The notes beneath the pieces were generated by a model. That model was not told the origin of the DNA, ran no database searches, and was given only the letters and a program-made list of their open reading frames with translations. A program made the position numbers and the translations under genes. A stretch of 64,000 bases of DNA from Micromonospora cremea (GTDB taxonomy: Bacteria > Actinomycetota > Actinomycetes > Mycobacteriales > Micromonosporaceae): contig NZ_FSQT01000002.1 of NCBI RefSeq assembly GCF_900143515.1, forward strand, positions 4,465,501 to 4,529,500. The letters are read 5' to 3'. Shown here one piece after another: positions 29,441 through 37,920 of the stretch (its first letter is position 1; the number at the start of each line of letters is the position of its first letter).

Positions 29441-30450
29441 CCAGCACCGTGGACACCCCGGCCGACGCGCCCCGAGCGGCGCCGCCGTCCGGGCTGGTCG
29501 CCGTGGCCCGTGCCCCCGGCTGGGTGCGGTACGCGCTGCTCGCCGTCGGGCTGGCCGCCGCGGCCTGGCTGCCCAACGGCCTCTATCCGGCGGTTGCGGT
29601 GGACATCCTCTGCTGGGCGTTGTTCGCCGTCGCGGTGGACCTGCTGCTGGGCTTCACCGGGCTGATGTCGTTCGGGCACGCCGCGTTCTGGGGCACCTCG
29701 GCGTACGTCACCGGGTTGGTGGCGATCCACGCCGGCCTGCCGTTCCCGCTCGCGGTGCTGGCCGGGGCGCTGGCCGCGGCCGTGCTGGCGGTGCCGATCG
29801 GCTATCTGGCGGTCAAGCGGACCGGCATCTACTTCGCCATGGTGACGCTGGCCTTCGCGCAGATGGTCTACTACGTCGCCAACGAGTGGCGCTCGGTGAC
29901 GCAGGGCGAGAACGGCCTGCAGGGGGTGCCCCGCGCGCTGTTCGGCTGGGACCTCACCGACGACTACTACTTCTACTACGCGATCCTGCCGATCGTGCTG
30001 CTCGGGCTGGCCGCCGCCTGGCGGATCGTGCACTCGCCGTTCGGTCGGGTGCTGGTCGGCATCCGGGACAACCCGGCCCGGGCCCGGGCGCTGGGCTACC
30101 CGGTGCACCGCTACAAGCTCACCGCGTTCGTGCTCTCCGGGTTCATCGCCGGCCTCGGCGGCGGGCTGTTCGCGGTCGGCCACCGGTTCGTCTCGCTGGA
30201 CGTGCTGCACTGGACCACCTCCGGCAAGGCGGTCATCGTGGTGGTGCTCGGCGGGATCGGCACGCTCTGGGGCGGGGTGCTCGGCGCCGGGATCGTGGTC
30301 CGGCTGGAGGACTGGCTGTCGTTCTCCGGGTTCGAGGCGATCGGCCTGGTCACCGGCGGCATCTTCGTCCTCGTCGTGGTGTTGTTCCGGCGCGGCATCT
30401 GGGGCAGCGCCGCCGCGCTGGCCCGCCGGCTGGTGGCGCGCCGCCGGTAA
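29437..30450 (+). CDS. livM: Branched-chain amino acid-type ABC permease (LivM)
   Basis: 337-residue second permease. After a 30-residue cytoplasmic N-terminus there are roughly eight to ten helices; the family motif LLLGFTGLMSFGHAAFWGTSAYVTGL and the coupling segment LVGIRDNPARARALGYPVHRYKLTAFVLSGFIAGLGGGLFAV are clear. ATG overlaps the livH stop (ATGA). It is the last transporter gene and is followed by a strong hairpin at 30489-30521. Confidence 0.93.
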   Translation: MTSTVDTPADAPRAAPPSGLVAVARAPGWVRYALLAVGLAAAAWLPNGLYPAVAVDILCWALFAVAVDLLLGFTGLMSFGHAAFWGTSAYVTGLVAIHAGLPFPLAVLAGALAAAVLAVPIGYLAVKRTGIYFAMVTLAFAQMVYYVANEWRSVTQGENGLQGVPRALFGWDLTDDYYFYYAILPIVLLGLAAAWRIVHSPFGRVLVGIRDNPARARALGYPVHRYKLTAFVLSGFIAGLGGGLFAVGHRFVSLDVLHWTTSGKAVIVVVLGGIGTLWGGVLGAGIVVRLEDWLSFSGFEAIGLVTGGIFVLVVVLFRRGIWGSAAALARRLVARRR

Positions 30451-30488
30451 ATCTCCGCGCCGGCGCATCCGCCGCGCGCTCTCGCGGC

Positions 30489-30521
30489 GTACCCCCGGGT
30501 AGGGAAACTACCCGGGGGTAC
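30489..30521 (+). terminator. Strong perfect hairpin after liv operon
   Basis: GTACCCCCGGGTAG and CTACCCGGGGGTAC form a perfect 14-bp stem with a GGAAA loop. It lies between livM and the next ORF and ends only 5 bp before that ORF's GTG, so it may terminate the liv transcript or restrict ribosome access to the next gene. No U-run follows. Confidence 0.65.
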
Positions 30522-30526
30522 GTCTG

Positions 30527-31159
30527 GTGCTGAGCGATCCGATGCCGGCGGAGGCCGTGGAGACCGTGCACAAGCGGGTCTCGCTGGCGGCCGAGGACCT
30601 GGACGGCAACCGTGTCGCCACGATGATGCTGGAGCTGGCCGGAGAGTGGGGCGTGCCGGCGCTCTGGGAGCAGGTCTGCCAGCCGCTGCTGGCCCGGCTG
30701 CCGGGGCGCACCGCCAGCGAGATCGCCGTCGAGCACGCCCTCTGTGCGGGCGTGCGGGTCGGGCTGGACGTGTACCGGCGGGAGCCGGGGCGGTCGCTGC
30801 CCACCGGCGGGGTGCTACTGGCCGGCGCCGAGCGAGAAGCGCACTGCCTCGGCCTGCACGCGCTCGCCGCCGCGCTGCGCGAGCAGGGCCGTGGCTGCCT
30901 GCATCTCGGCCCCGCGCTGCCCTGGGCCGCACTGACCAGCGCGGTGCACCGGGCCCGCCCGGGCGCCGTCGTGCTCTGGTCGCAGACGCCGGTCACCGGC
31001 CGCGCGTACCGCCTGGTGCGCTTCGCCCGGGACTTCCCGCTGCTGCGGGTGTACGGCGCCGGGCCCGGCTGGATCGAGCCGCTCACCGCGCCGGCGGCCC
31101 ACCTGCGGACGCTGCCGGGCGCCGTGGCCGCCTGCCTGGCCGCCCCGCGACCAGGCTGA
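30527..31159 (+). CDS. Cobalamin-binding-domain protein, CarH-like without HTH
   Basis: 210-residue protein resembling the C-terminal half of MerR-type CarH/LitR photoreceptors: a helical bundle (about 1-85, RVATMMLELAGEWGVPALWEQVCQPLLARLP) and a Rossmann-like B12 domain (about 90-200). The cobalamin-ligand signature E-x-H-x-x-G is present as EAHCLG in the segment GAEREAHCLGLHALAAALREQGRGCLHLGPALP. The usual N-terminal MerR helix-turn-helix is missing; upstream DNA in frame is the end of livM, so it is not simply mis-started. GTG 30527 or ATG 30542 may be the start; no ribosome site is seen. It may be a cobalamin or light sensor acting through a partner protein, or a relic. Confidence 0.7.
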   Translation: MLSDPMPAEAVETVHKRVSLAAEDLDGNRVATMMLELAGEWGVPALWEQVCQPLLARLPGRTASEIAVEHALCAGVRVGLDVYRREPGRSLPTGGVLLAGAEREAHCLGLHALAAALREQGRGCLHLGPALPWAALTSAVHRARPGAVVLWSQTPVTGRAYRLVRFARDFPLLRVYGAGPGWIEPLTAPAAHLRTLPGAVAACLAAPRPG

Positions 31160-31476
31160 TCTCGGCGGCTCGCCGCCCGCGCAACAGCGGTTGGCCCGCG
31201 AACTTCTCCCGGGGCTCGCTGTGCGGGCCGAGCTGGCTCGCGGGCAGGGCGGGGACGGTGCGCTCGCCGCGGGGCACGGAGACGTTCACGCTCGCCAGTC
31301 AAGAGCCGATGGTCAGCCCCCACCCTTTGCTCTGCTTCAACCGACGCAACACTCACGGCCCACAACCGTTGCTCGGGTTGAAGCAGAGCAAAGGCGGCGG
31401 AGGGTGCCCCCGGCCGGTTCGGATGCCGACGGGACTGGGGGATTGGGCGCCCGAACGGGCGTGACGCCGGCCACAT
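31160..31476. other. Intergenic stretch with palindromic repeat, no gene
   Basis: No coding signal is convincing here. The only structure is the 71-bp inverted repeat at 31324-31394. Confidence 0.6.
31324..31394. repeat. Long inverted repeat (19-bp perfect arms)
   Basis: CCTTTGCTCTGCTTCAACC (31324-31342) and its exact reverse complement (31376-31394) enclose 33 bp. Inside, GCAAC (31346-31350) and GTTGC (31368-31372) continue the pairing. This is too long and unlike a terminator for the preceding gene 165 bp away and resembles a MITE- or REP-like element. Confidence 0.75.
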
Positions 31477-31501
31477 ACGATACGGATCGGTTCCGTATCG
31501 T
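31477..31501. promoter_or_regulatory. Operator upstream of MFS exporter
   Basis: ACGATACGG-N7-CCGTATCGT, a perfect 25-bp inverted repeat with 9-bp arms, 85 bp before the MFS start. A third half-site CCGTATCGTA is at 31541-31550. The likely ligand is the TetR protein encoded just downstream of the exporter. Confidence 0.7.
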
Positions 31502-31585
31502 TAATGCCGGTCGTAGTCTGTCCGCAGTTACGAGTCTGGCCCGTATCGTATTGCGCTGCGGGTGAAACCGGGGGGAGAACCGGGC

Positions 31586-33154
31586 ATGGAGCTGCACGAC
31601 AACACCGGACATCCGAGGAGGTGGCCGATCCTGGGGGTGCTGGTGATCAGCCTCCTCGTCGTCGTCCTCGACAACACGATCCTCAACGTCGCCCTGCGTA
31701 CCCTGGCCGACCCGGTGCACGGCCTGGGCGCCAGCCAGGGCCAGCTGGAGTGGGCCATCAACTCCTACACGCTGGTCTTCGCCGGGCTGCTGTTCACCTT
31801 CGGGGTGCTCGGTGACCGCGCCGGCCGCAAGCGCTTCCTCATAATCGGGCTGGCGCTGTTCGGCCTGGCGTCGCTGCTCTCCGCGTACGCCCAGAGCCCC
31901 GCCCAGCTGATCGCGGCCCGCGCACTGATGGGGGTCGGCGGCGCGGCCATCATGCCGGTGACGCTGTCGATCATCTCCAACGTCTTCGACCCGCGCGAGC
32001 GTGGCCGCGCCATCGGCGTCTGGGCCGGGGCGGTCGGGCTCGCGGTGGCAATCGGCCCGATCCTCGGCGGCGCGCTGCTGGAGCACTTCTGGTGGGGCTC
32101 GGTCTTCCTGATCAACGTGCCGGTGGTCGTCGCCGGCGTGCTCCTGGTCGCCCTGCTGGTCCCCGAGTCGCGCGACCCGCGCCCCGGCCGGGTCGACGTG
32201 CTCGGCGTCCTGCTCTCCGTGATCGGCCTGGTCGCCCTCTCCTACGGCATCATCGACGGCGGCGAGCACGGCTTCGGCCGCCCGGTGGCCTGGGGCTCGA
32301 TCCTGGTCGGCCTGGCGGTGCTGGCCTGGTTCGTGCAGCACGAGCGGCGCAGCGACCACCCGTCGCTGGACGTCCGGCTGTTCCGCCTGCCCCGGTTCGC
32401 CGCGCCGGTGGCCATCGTCGGCCTGGTGTTCTTCGCCGCGATGGGCGTGATGTTCTTCAGCTCGTTCTACCTGCAACTGGTACGCGACTACAGCCCGCTG
32501 CAGACCGGCCTGCTCTTCCTGCCCTTCGCCGGCGCCCAGCTGATCTTCGCGCCGCGCAGCGCTGCCATGGTCCGCCGCTACGGCGGCCGGGCGGTCGCGA
32601 CCGTCGGGCTGGCGCTGACCACGGCGGCACTGGCCGCGTTCGCCTTCGTTGACGCGTCCACCCCGATCTGGGTCGTGCTGGTCGTCTTCTTCTTCCAGGG
32701 CGTCGGAATGGCCAACATCATGCCGCCGGCAACCGAGTCGATCATGTCGGCGCTGCCCCGGGAGAAGGCCGGCGTGGGCTCCGCGGTGAGCAACACCGTC
32801 CGCCAGGTGGCCGGTGCGCTCGGCGTGGCGGTCCTCGGCTCGGTGCTCTCCGCGGTCTACCGGGCCGACGTGGACGGCGCGCTGACCGGCCTGCCCGCGC
32901 AGGCCCGCGACGCGGCCAACGAGTCGATCTCCGGGGCGTACGCGGCGGCCGGGCAGCTCGGCCCCGCGGGGCCGGCGCTGATCTCGGCGGCCAACGACGC
33001 CTTCGTCACCGCCATGCACTGGGCGGCGGCGCTCTCCGCGGTGGTCGCCGCGCTCGGGATCCTGGTGGTGCTGCGCTGGATGCCCGGCCGGGAGGCCGTG
33101 GCGGATGCGCCAGCGGCACCGGTCGCCGAGCCCGAGTTGGCCGGGACGGCCTAG
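31586..33154 (+). CDS. MFS drug exporter, DHA2 (14-TM) family
   Basis: 522-residue proton-coupled exporter with about fourteen hydrophobic helices, as in EmrB/QacA-like DHA2 proteins. Motif A is [13 protein letters not shown], motif C region is [19 protein letters not shown], and the N-terminal D in [15 protein letters not shown] is the DHA2 helix-1 signature. ATG 31586 has GGGGGAG 8 nt upstream. It lies under a 25-bp palindromic operator and is followed 11 bp later by a tetR gene, the standard self-regulated efflux layout. Substrate unknown; drug or metabolite efflux is likely. Confidence 0.92.
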   Translation: MELHDNTGHPRRWPILGVLVISLLVVVLDNTILNVALRTLADPVHGLGASQGQLEWAINSYTLVFAGLLFTFGVLGDRAGRKRFLIIGLALFGLASLLSAYAQSPAQLIAARALMGVGGAAIMPVTLSIISNVFDPRERGRAIGVWAGAVGLAVAIGPILGGALLEHFWWGSVFLINVPVVVAGVLLVALLVPESRDPRPGRVDVLGVLLSVIGLVALSYGIIDGGEHGFGRPVAWGSILVGLAVLAWFVQHERRSDHPSLDVRLFRLPRFAAPVAIVGLVFFAAMGVMFFSSFYLQLVRDYSPLQTGLLFLPFAGAQLIFAPRSAAMVRRYGGRAVATVGLALTTAALAAFAFVDASTPIWVVLVVFFFQGVGMANIMPPATESIMSALPREKAGVGSAVSNTVRQVAGALGVAVLGSVLSAVYRADVDGALTGLPAQARDAANESISGAYAAAGQLGPAGPALISAANDAFVTAMHWAAALSAVVAALGILVVLRWMPGREAVADAPAAPVAEPELAGTA

Positions 33155-33165
33155 GTTCGGGGACA

Positions 33166-33774
33166 ATGTCCGACATGACCTCCACTGCCGATGCTCCGCG
33201 GTCGCCCGGGCGACCGCGGAGCCTCCGCGCCGATGAGGCGATCATCGAGGCCACCCTCGACCTGCTCGCCGAGGGCAGCACGATCGAGGCGCTCTCGATC
33301 GAGGCGATCGCCGCCCGCGCCGGGGTCGGCAAGGCCACCATCTACCGCCGCTGGGCCGGCAAGGACGCGCTGCTGCTGGACGCGCTGCGCCGGCTCAAGG
33401 GCATCCTGCCGCAGCCCGAGGGGCACTCCGTGCGGGATGACCTGGTGCTGCTCGTCGGCGCGATCGGCAAGAACGTCGACCCGCGAGCGGCGAAGATCAT
33501 GCCCTGCCTGGTGCCCGCGGTGAACCGCAGCCCCGACCAGTTCCAGCTCTACCAGAACATCATCGCCCCGCGCCGGCAGCTGATGCGCGAGGTGTTGCGG
33601 CGCGGCATCAGCGAGGGCCTGCTCCGGCCGGACATCGACCTGGAGGTGACCATGGCGCTCCTCACCGGGCCGATGCTGATCCAGCGGGTGCTGCAATGGA
33701 ACCCGGAGCTGGACGAGCGGACCCTGCCAGGGCAGGTCGTCGACACCGTGCTGGAGGGCATCCGCACCCGCTGA
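33166..33774 (+). CDS. TetR family regulator of the MFS exporter
   Basis: 202-residue TetR protein with the DNA-binding domain ADEAIIEATLDLLAEGSTIEALSIEAIAARAGVGKATIYRRWAGKDALLLDALRRL (about 22-77) and a TetR_C_11-like C-terminal domain. It is co-transcribed with the MFS gene (11-bp gap). ATG 33166 or 33175 may be used. Its 5' coding region contains a 30-bp perfect palindrome (33193-33222) that also encodes the Arg/Pro-rich tail before the helix-turn-helix. It most likely represses from the palindromic operator at 31477. Confidence 0.92.
   Translation: MSDMTSTADAPRSPGRPRSLRADEAIIEATLDLLAEGSTIEALSIEAIAARAGVGKATIYRRWAGKDALLLDALRRLKGILPQPEGHSVRDDLVLLVGAIGKNVDPRAAKIMPCLVPAVNRSPDQFQLYQNIIAPRRQLMREVLRRGISEGLLRPDIDLEVTMALLTGPMLIQRVLQWNPELDERTLPGQVVDTVLEGIRTR
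33193..33222. repeat. 30-bp perfect palindrome inside tetR
   Basis: GCTCCGCGGTCGCCC followed directly by its reverse complement GGGCGACCGCGGAGC, starting 27 nt into the tetR coding sequence. It encodes APRSPGRPRS. Confidence 0.8.
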
Positions 33775-33793
33775 CCCGCACCCCGGCCGGTGG

Positions 33794-35713
33794 TCAGCCG
33801 GCCGGCGCGCGCAGCCGGTGCAGGCGCAGCGCCAGCTGCACCTCCAGCGCCCGCTCGGGCTTCTGCCAGTCGGCGCCGAGCAGCTGCCCGACCCGCTCCA
33901 ACCGCTGGGTCACCGTGTTGACGTGCACGTGCAGCTGCTCGGCCGCCCGGGCCAGGCTGCCGCCCACCCCGAAGTACGCCTCCAGCGTCTTCACCAGCGC
34001 CGTTCCCCGCCGAGCGTCGTAGTCGAGCACCGGCCCGACGGTGGCGGTGAGGAACTGGGCCACGTCCTTCTCGCCCCGGTCACTGACCGTGCCCAGCAGC
34101 AACCCGACGAAGCCCAGCTCCGCCGTGCTCGAACCCTGGCCGGAGCGGCCCAGCGCGCCCAACGCGGTGAGGCAGCGGTCCGCCTCGTGGAACGCGCCGG
34201 CCAGCGTCGCCGGCCCGGCCGACGGGCCGCTCGCCCCGGCGGTCACCGGTCGGCCCGTCACCCGGGACAGGTCCCGGGCCACCGAGCGGGCGCTGCCACC
34301 GGCGTCGCGCCCGGGCAGCATCAGCACCACCCGACCGTCGCGCGCCGCCGCCAGCCCACCGCGCGCCGAGGCGTACGTGGTGGCCCAGGAGAGCACCCGC
34401 TGCCGGGCCGACCCGGTGGCCGCGATCGCGTCGTCGCCCACCGCCACCAGCACGTGCGGAGCGTCCAGATCCACCCCGAGGCGCCGGGCCCGGCTGCGCA
34501 GCGCGTCGGTGTCCCGCAGCGGCCGGGCGATCAGGTCGTCCAGCAGCTCGCCGCGGACCCGACCCTCCGCCTCCGCCACCGTGCGCCGGAACAGCAGCAG
34601 CAGAGCGGTCACCAGCGCGGCCCGCTCCAGGATCCGCTGGTCGGCGTCGACCAGCTCGTCGTCCGGGCGCAGCACCAGGGCGCCCAGGTTCTCCGCGCCC
34701 GCCACCACCGCCGCGTACCAGAGCGGGCCCCGGCGCACGCTGCGCCCCTCAGTCCGGGACGCGGCCACCGCCTCGACGATGTCCGTCCGGTCCGGCTCCT
34801 CGATCTCACCGACGCGGGCCAGCAGCCGCCCCTCGGCGTCCAGCGCCAGCAGCGCGCCGTCCAGCACCTCGGTCACCGCGGCCGCCACGTCCTCCACCCC
34901 GCCGCCGCGCAGCACCAGCGCGGTCATCCGGTCGTGCGCGGCCGCCGCCCGCTCCACCGAGCTGCTGTGCGCCCGGATGGTGGTGTTCGCCGCCGACAGC
35001 TCGGCCAGCGCCGAGCGGGTCTCGGCCAGCAGCCGGGCGGTGTCGATCGCCACGGCGGCGTGCGCGGCGAGGGAGACCAGCAGCGCCACCTCCTCCCGGG
35101 CGAACGGCCGGGCCGAGCGGTTGGCCGAGTAGAGCACCCCGATCGAGGTGGAGCCGAGCCGCAGCGGCACCCCGAGGATCGCCACCAGGCCCTCCTCGCC
35201 GACCCCGGCGTCGATCTCCCCGGTGTGGTGGAAGCGCTCGTCCTCGCCGTAGTTCGCGGTGACGTACGGCGCGCCGGACTGGGCCACCAGGCCGCCGAGG
35301 CCGGCGCCCATCGGCAACCGCAGCCGCTGGAAGCGGGCCGAGACCGACCCGTCGGTCACCCGCATGTAGGTGTCGCCGCGCTCGTCGTCGTTGAGCGTCA
35401 TGTAGGCCACGTCGGCGCCGAGCAGGTTGCGGGCGCGGTGCACGATCGCCCGCAGCACGTCGTCCAGGTCGCGCAGCCCGGCCAGGTCGCTGACCGTGTC
35501 GTACAGGCCGGACAGCTCGGTCTCCCGGCGGCGCCGGCGCTCCAGCAGCGCGCGGACCCGCAGCGCCACCGTCTTCGCCTGCTCCAGCTCGGCCAGGCGG
35601 TCGGCGGGCAGCCCGGCGGCCCGCGCGGCCACCAGCGGTCCCTCGAACTCGACCGCCGCGGCCTCGCGGGCGAGCAGTTCCAGGAACTCCACCGGCGACG
35701 ACATGGTCGACAT
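33794..35713 (-). CDS. CdaR/PucR-type regulator with GAF domain
   Basis: 639-residue transcription factor. A coiled N-terminus leads to a GAF sensor domain (about 75-225: LRDLDDVLRAIVHRARNLLGADVAYMTLND ... SIGVLYSANRSARPFAREEVALLVSLAAHAAVAIDTARLL), then a CdaR GGDEF-like central region, and a C-terminal PucR helix-turn-helix (TLEAYFGVGGSLARAAEQLHVHVNTVTQRLERVGQLL). It starts 14 bp after the SDR gene in the same direction, so it is probably co-transcribed and likely controls that enzyme. Start ATG 35713 is chosen; GTG 35728, overlapping the SDR stop, is possible. The frame remains open far upstream but that is antisense shadow. Confidence 0.9.
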   Translation of the reverse strand: MSTMSSPVEFLELLAREAAAVEFEGPLVAARAAGLPADRLAELEQAKTVALRVRALLERRRRRETELSGLYDTVSDLAGLRDLDDVLRAIVHRARNLLGADVAYMTLNDDERGDTYMRVTDGSVSARFQRLRLPMGAGLGGLVAQSGAPYVTANYGEDERFHHTGEIDAGVGEEGLVAILGVPLRLGSTSIGVLYSANRSARPFAREEVALLVSLAAHAAVAIDTARLLAETRSALAELSAANTTIRAHSSSVERAAAAHDRMTALVLRGGGVEDVAAAVTEVLDGALLALDAEGRLLARVGEIEEPDRTDIVEAVAASRTEGRSVRRGPLWYAAVVAGAENLGALVLRPDDELVDADQRILERAALVTALLLLFRRTVAEAEGRVRGELLDDLIARPLRDTDALRSRARRLGVDLDAPHVLVAVGDDAIAATGSARQRVLSWATTYASARGGLAAARDGRVVLMLPGRDAGGSARSVARDLSRVTGRPVTAGASGPSAGPATLAGAFHEADRCLTALGALGRSGQGSSTAELGFVGLLLGTVSDRGEKDVAQFLTATVGPVLDYDARRGTALVKTLEAYFGVGGSLARAAEQLHVHVNTVTQRLERVGQLLGADWQKPERALEVQLALRLHRLRAPAG

Positions 35714-35727
35714 TGTGCTCAGCCCCA

Positions 35728-36510
35728 CTAGTTGGCCGTCCAGCCCCCGTCGAGCGCGATCGACGCGCCGGTGATGAACGCCGCCGGCGGCGAACAGAGG
35801 TACGCCAGCAGCTCCGCCACCTCCTCCGGTTCGATCAGCCGCTTGATCGCGGCCCGGGCCAGCATGATCTTCTCGATCACCTCGGCCTCGCCGATGCCGT
35901 GGCTGGCCGCCTGGTCGGCGATCTGGCTCTCCACCAGCGCGGTGCGCACGTACGCCGGGTTGATGCAGTTGGCGGTCACGCCGTGCGCGGCGCCCTCCAG
36001 CGCCACCACCTTCGACAGCCCCTCCAGCGCGTGCTTCGCCGAGACGTAGGCCGCCTTGTACGGCGACGCCCGCAGCCCGTGTACCGAGGAGATGTTGACG
36101 ATCCGGCCCCAGCCGCGCGTGTACATGTGCGGCAGCGCGCGACGGATGATCAGGAACGGTGCCTCGACCATCACCCGCTGGATGTACTCGAAGCGCTCGA
36201 CGGGGAAGTCCTGCACCGGCGCCACGTGCTGGAGCCCCGCGTTGTTGACCACGATGTCCACGTCCACGTCGAGGCGGTCCACCGCGGCGGCGTCGGCCAG
36301 GTCCACGCCCTCGGCCCGGCCGCCGGCCTCGGCGGCCACCGCCTTGGCCGCCTCCAGGTTGCGGTCCAGCACGAGCACCTTGGCGCCGGCCGCGCCCAGC
36401 CGCAGGGCGCACGCCCGCCCGATGCCGCTGCCGCCCCCGGTGACCAGGGCGGTCCGACCGGCGAGGTCGACCTGTACGACGTGGGGGACCGCCACGGGTT
36501 CTGCCGTCAT
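35728..36510 (-). CDS. Short-chain dehydrogenase, 3-hydroxybutyrate dehydrogenase-like
   Basis: 260-residue classical SDR. The cofactor motif TGGGSGIG (24-31), NNAG (89-92) and the catalytic S142, Y155 and K159 (NISSVHGLRASPYKAAYVSAKHALEGLSK) are present, and SVHG.. SPYKAAYVSAKHG/A-like wording together with NPAYVRTALVESQI is characteristic of D-3-hydroxybutyrate dehydrogenases, which convert 3-hydroxybutyrate to acetoacetate. ATG 36510 lacks a ribosome site, but TAACTT about 9 nt upstream could be a -10 box of a near-leaderless message. It forms an operon with the CdaR-type regulator. Confidence 0.88.
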   Translation of the reverse strand: MTAEPVAVPHVVQVDLAGRTALVTGGGSGIGRACALRLGAAGAKVLVLDRNLEAAKAVAAEAGGRAEGVDLADAAAVDRLDVDVDIVVNNAGLQHVAPVQDFPVERFEYIQRVMVEAPFLIIRRALPHMYTRGWGRIVNISSVHGLRASPYKAAYVSAKHALEGLSKVVALEGAAHGVTANCINPAYVRTALVESQIADQAASHGIGEAEVIEKIMLARAAIKRLIEPEEVAELLAYLCSPPAAFITGASIALDGGWTAN

Positions 36511-36527
36511 GGCGCAAGAAGTTACGA

Positions 36528-36591
36528 GCTGTGTGGCCCCGGGCACATGGGCCGACGACACATACTCGCCACCCAAGCTGTGTGGCCCCGC
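36528..36591. promoter_or_regulatory. Direct repeats upstream of the hydroxybutyrate dehydrogenase gene
   Basis: AGCTGTGTGGCCCCG occurs at 36528-36542 and again at 36577-36591, 49 bp apart and identical over 15 bp. Position directly upstream of the SDR-CdaR operon makes them candidate activator sites. Confidence 0.5.
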
Positions 36592-36630
36592 CGCAGCCGC
36601 CCCGCCCGCCGGGCCTCGCGCCCGACTCCC

Positions 36631-36705
36631 GTCGATCAGGGAGGCGTGGTCCCCGATCGGGGCGGCTTGGTGGCCGTTGTGACCCACCACAACTCCATGA
36701 TCGAC
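36631..36705. repeat. Imperfect palindromic repeat (GATCA family)
   Basis: GTCGATCAGGGAGGCGTGG (36631-36649) pairs with CCACAACTCCATGATCGAC (36687-36705), 16 of 19 positions complementary, between the divergent SDR and ruvC genes. It resembles in style the GTTGATCATGA repeats near 51.6 and 56.9 kb. Confidence 0.6.
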
Positions 36706-36793
36706 CGGGGCGGGCGTGTCTCGTGGGGCCGGTGGGAGCGGGGGCAGTAGGGTGTCGAACACACGTACTGCTGACGGTCGGGGAGGGGGCGAC

Positions 36794-37321
36794 GTGCGGG
36801 TTCTCGGTGTCGACCCGGGGCTGACCCGGTGCGGGGTGGGCGTGGTCGAGGGCGTGCCCGGCCGGCCCTGCACCCTGATCGCCTACTACGTGGTCTACAC
36901 CGACCCGGCCGACGACCTGTCGCTCCGGCTGCTGCACCTGGACCGGTCGCTGACCGACCTGGTCGCCGAGCACCAACCGGAGAGCGTCGCCGTCGAGCGG
37001 GTGTTCAGCCAACACAACGTCCGCACGGTGATGGGCACCGCGCAGGCCAGCGGCATCGCCGTTCTGGCCGGAGCGCGCGCCGGGCTGCCGGTGCAGACGT
37101 ACACCCCGAGCGAGGTCAAGGCGGCGGTGACCGGCTCCGGTCAGGCCGACAAGGCGCAGATGACCGCCATGGTGACCCGGCTGCTGCGGCTGGCCGAGCC
37201 GCCGAAGCCAGCCGACGCCGCCGACGCGCTCGCCCTGGCCATCTGCCACGTGTGGCGCGGCGGGACCCGCTCCAAGCTGGCCGCGGCGGCCGACCGGGCA
37301 CGACGAGGAGGAGCACGATGA
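36794..37321 (+). CDS. ruvC: Holliday junction resolvase RuvC
   Basis: 175-residue endonuclease that cuts Holliday junctions during recombination repair. The active-site carboxylates are visible in [12 protein letters not shown] (D7), [12 protein letters not shown] and the C-terminal [17 protein letters not shown] 36794 is the start, as the family begins [19 protein letters not shown] lies just upstream. Its TGA overlaps the ruvA ATG by 4 nt. Confidence 0.97.
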   Translation: MRVLGVDPGLTRCGVGVVEGVPGRPCTLIAYYVVYTDPADDLSLRLLHLDRSLTDLVAEHQPESVAVERVFSQHNVRTVMGTAQASGIAVLAGARAGLPVQTYTPSEVKAAVTGSGQADKAQMTAMVTRLLRLAEPPKPADAADALALAICHVWRGGTRSKLAAAADRARRGGAR

Positions 37322-37920
37322 TCGCCAGCGTGCGCGGCACGGTGACCGCGACCGGTCCGGACCAGGCCGTGATCGAGGTCGGCGGGGTCGGCCTGGCCGT
37401 GCACTGCGCGCCCGGGACGCTCGCCGAGCTGCGGGTCGGCCAGATCGCCCGGCTCGCCACCAGCCTGGTCGTCCGGGAGGATTCGCTGACCCTCTACGGC
37501 TTCGCCGACGACGACGCCAAGGCGCTGTTCGAGCTGCTCCAGACCGCCAGCGGCGTCGGCCCGAGGCTGGCCCAGGCGGTGCTGGCCGTGCACACCCCGG
37601 ACGCGGTCCGCAAGGCGATCGCCAACGCCGACACCGCCGCGCTGACCCGGGTGCCCGGGATCGGCAAGAAGGGCGCCGAGCGACTGGTGCTGGAGCTGCG
37701 CGACCGGATCGGCCCGGTGCCGATCGGCGCCGACGGGGTGACCGGGGTGACCGGCGGCAGCTGGCCCGAGCAGGTCCGCCAGGCGCTGGTCGGGCTGGGC
37801 TGGACCGCGGGGCAGGCCGACCAGGCGGTGGCCGCGGTGGCGGAGACCGTCGACGGCGAGACCCCGCCCGTGCCGGTCCTGCTCAGGCAGGCCATCCGCC
37901 TGCTGGGTCGTACCCGATGA
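37318..37920 (+). CDS. ruvA: Holliday junction branch migration protein RuvA
   Basis: 200-residue DNA-binding subunit of the RuvAB branch-migration complex. The N-terminal OB-fold begins [30 protein letters not shown], two helix-hairpin-helix motifs follow ([14 protein letters not shown] and [17 protein letters not shown]), and the C-terminal RuvB-binding domain ([26 protein letters not shown]) is present. It overlaps ruvC, and its own stop overlaps an ATG that opens a 20-codon ORF reaching ruvB. Confidence 0.97.
   Translation: MIASVRGTVTATGPDQAVIEVGGVGLAVHCAPGTLAELRVGQIARLATSLVVREDSLTLYGFADDDAKALFELLQTASGVGPRLAQAVLAVHTPDAVRKAIANADTAALTRVPGIGKKGAERLVLELRDRIGPVPIGADGVTGVTGGSWPEQVRQALVGLGWTAGQADQAVAAVAETVDGETPPVPVLLRQAIRLLGRTR

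Noticed and set aside
36631..36705. Terminator for ruvC-side or SDR-side transcripts
   Set aside because: Both neighbouring genes diverge from this point, so a terminator is not expected; a dispersed repeat fits better.
33794..37249. 1151-codon minus-strand frame covering the CdaR regulator, the SDR and ruvC regions
   Set aside because: Only the part downstream of 35713 encodes a recognisable protein; upstream it is antisense or out of frame to the SDR and ruvC, an effect of very high G+C.
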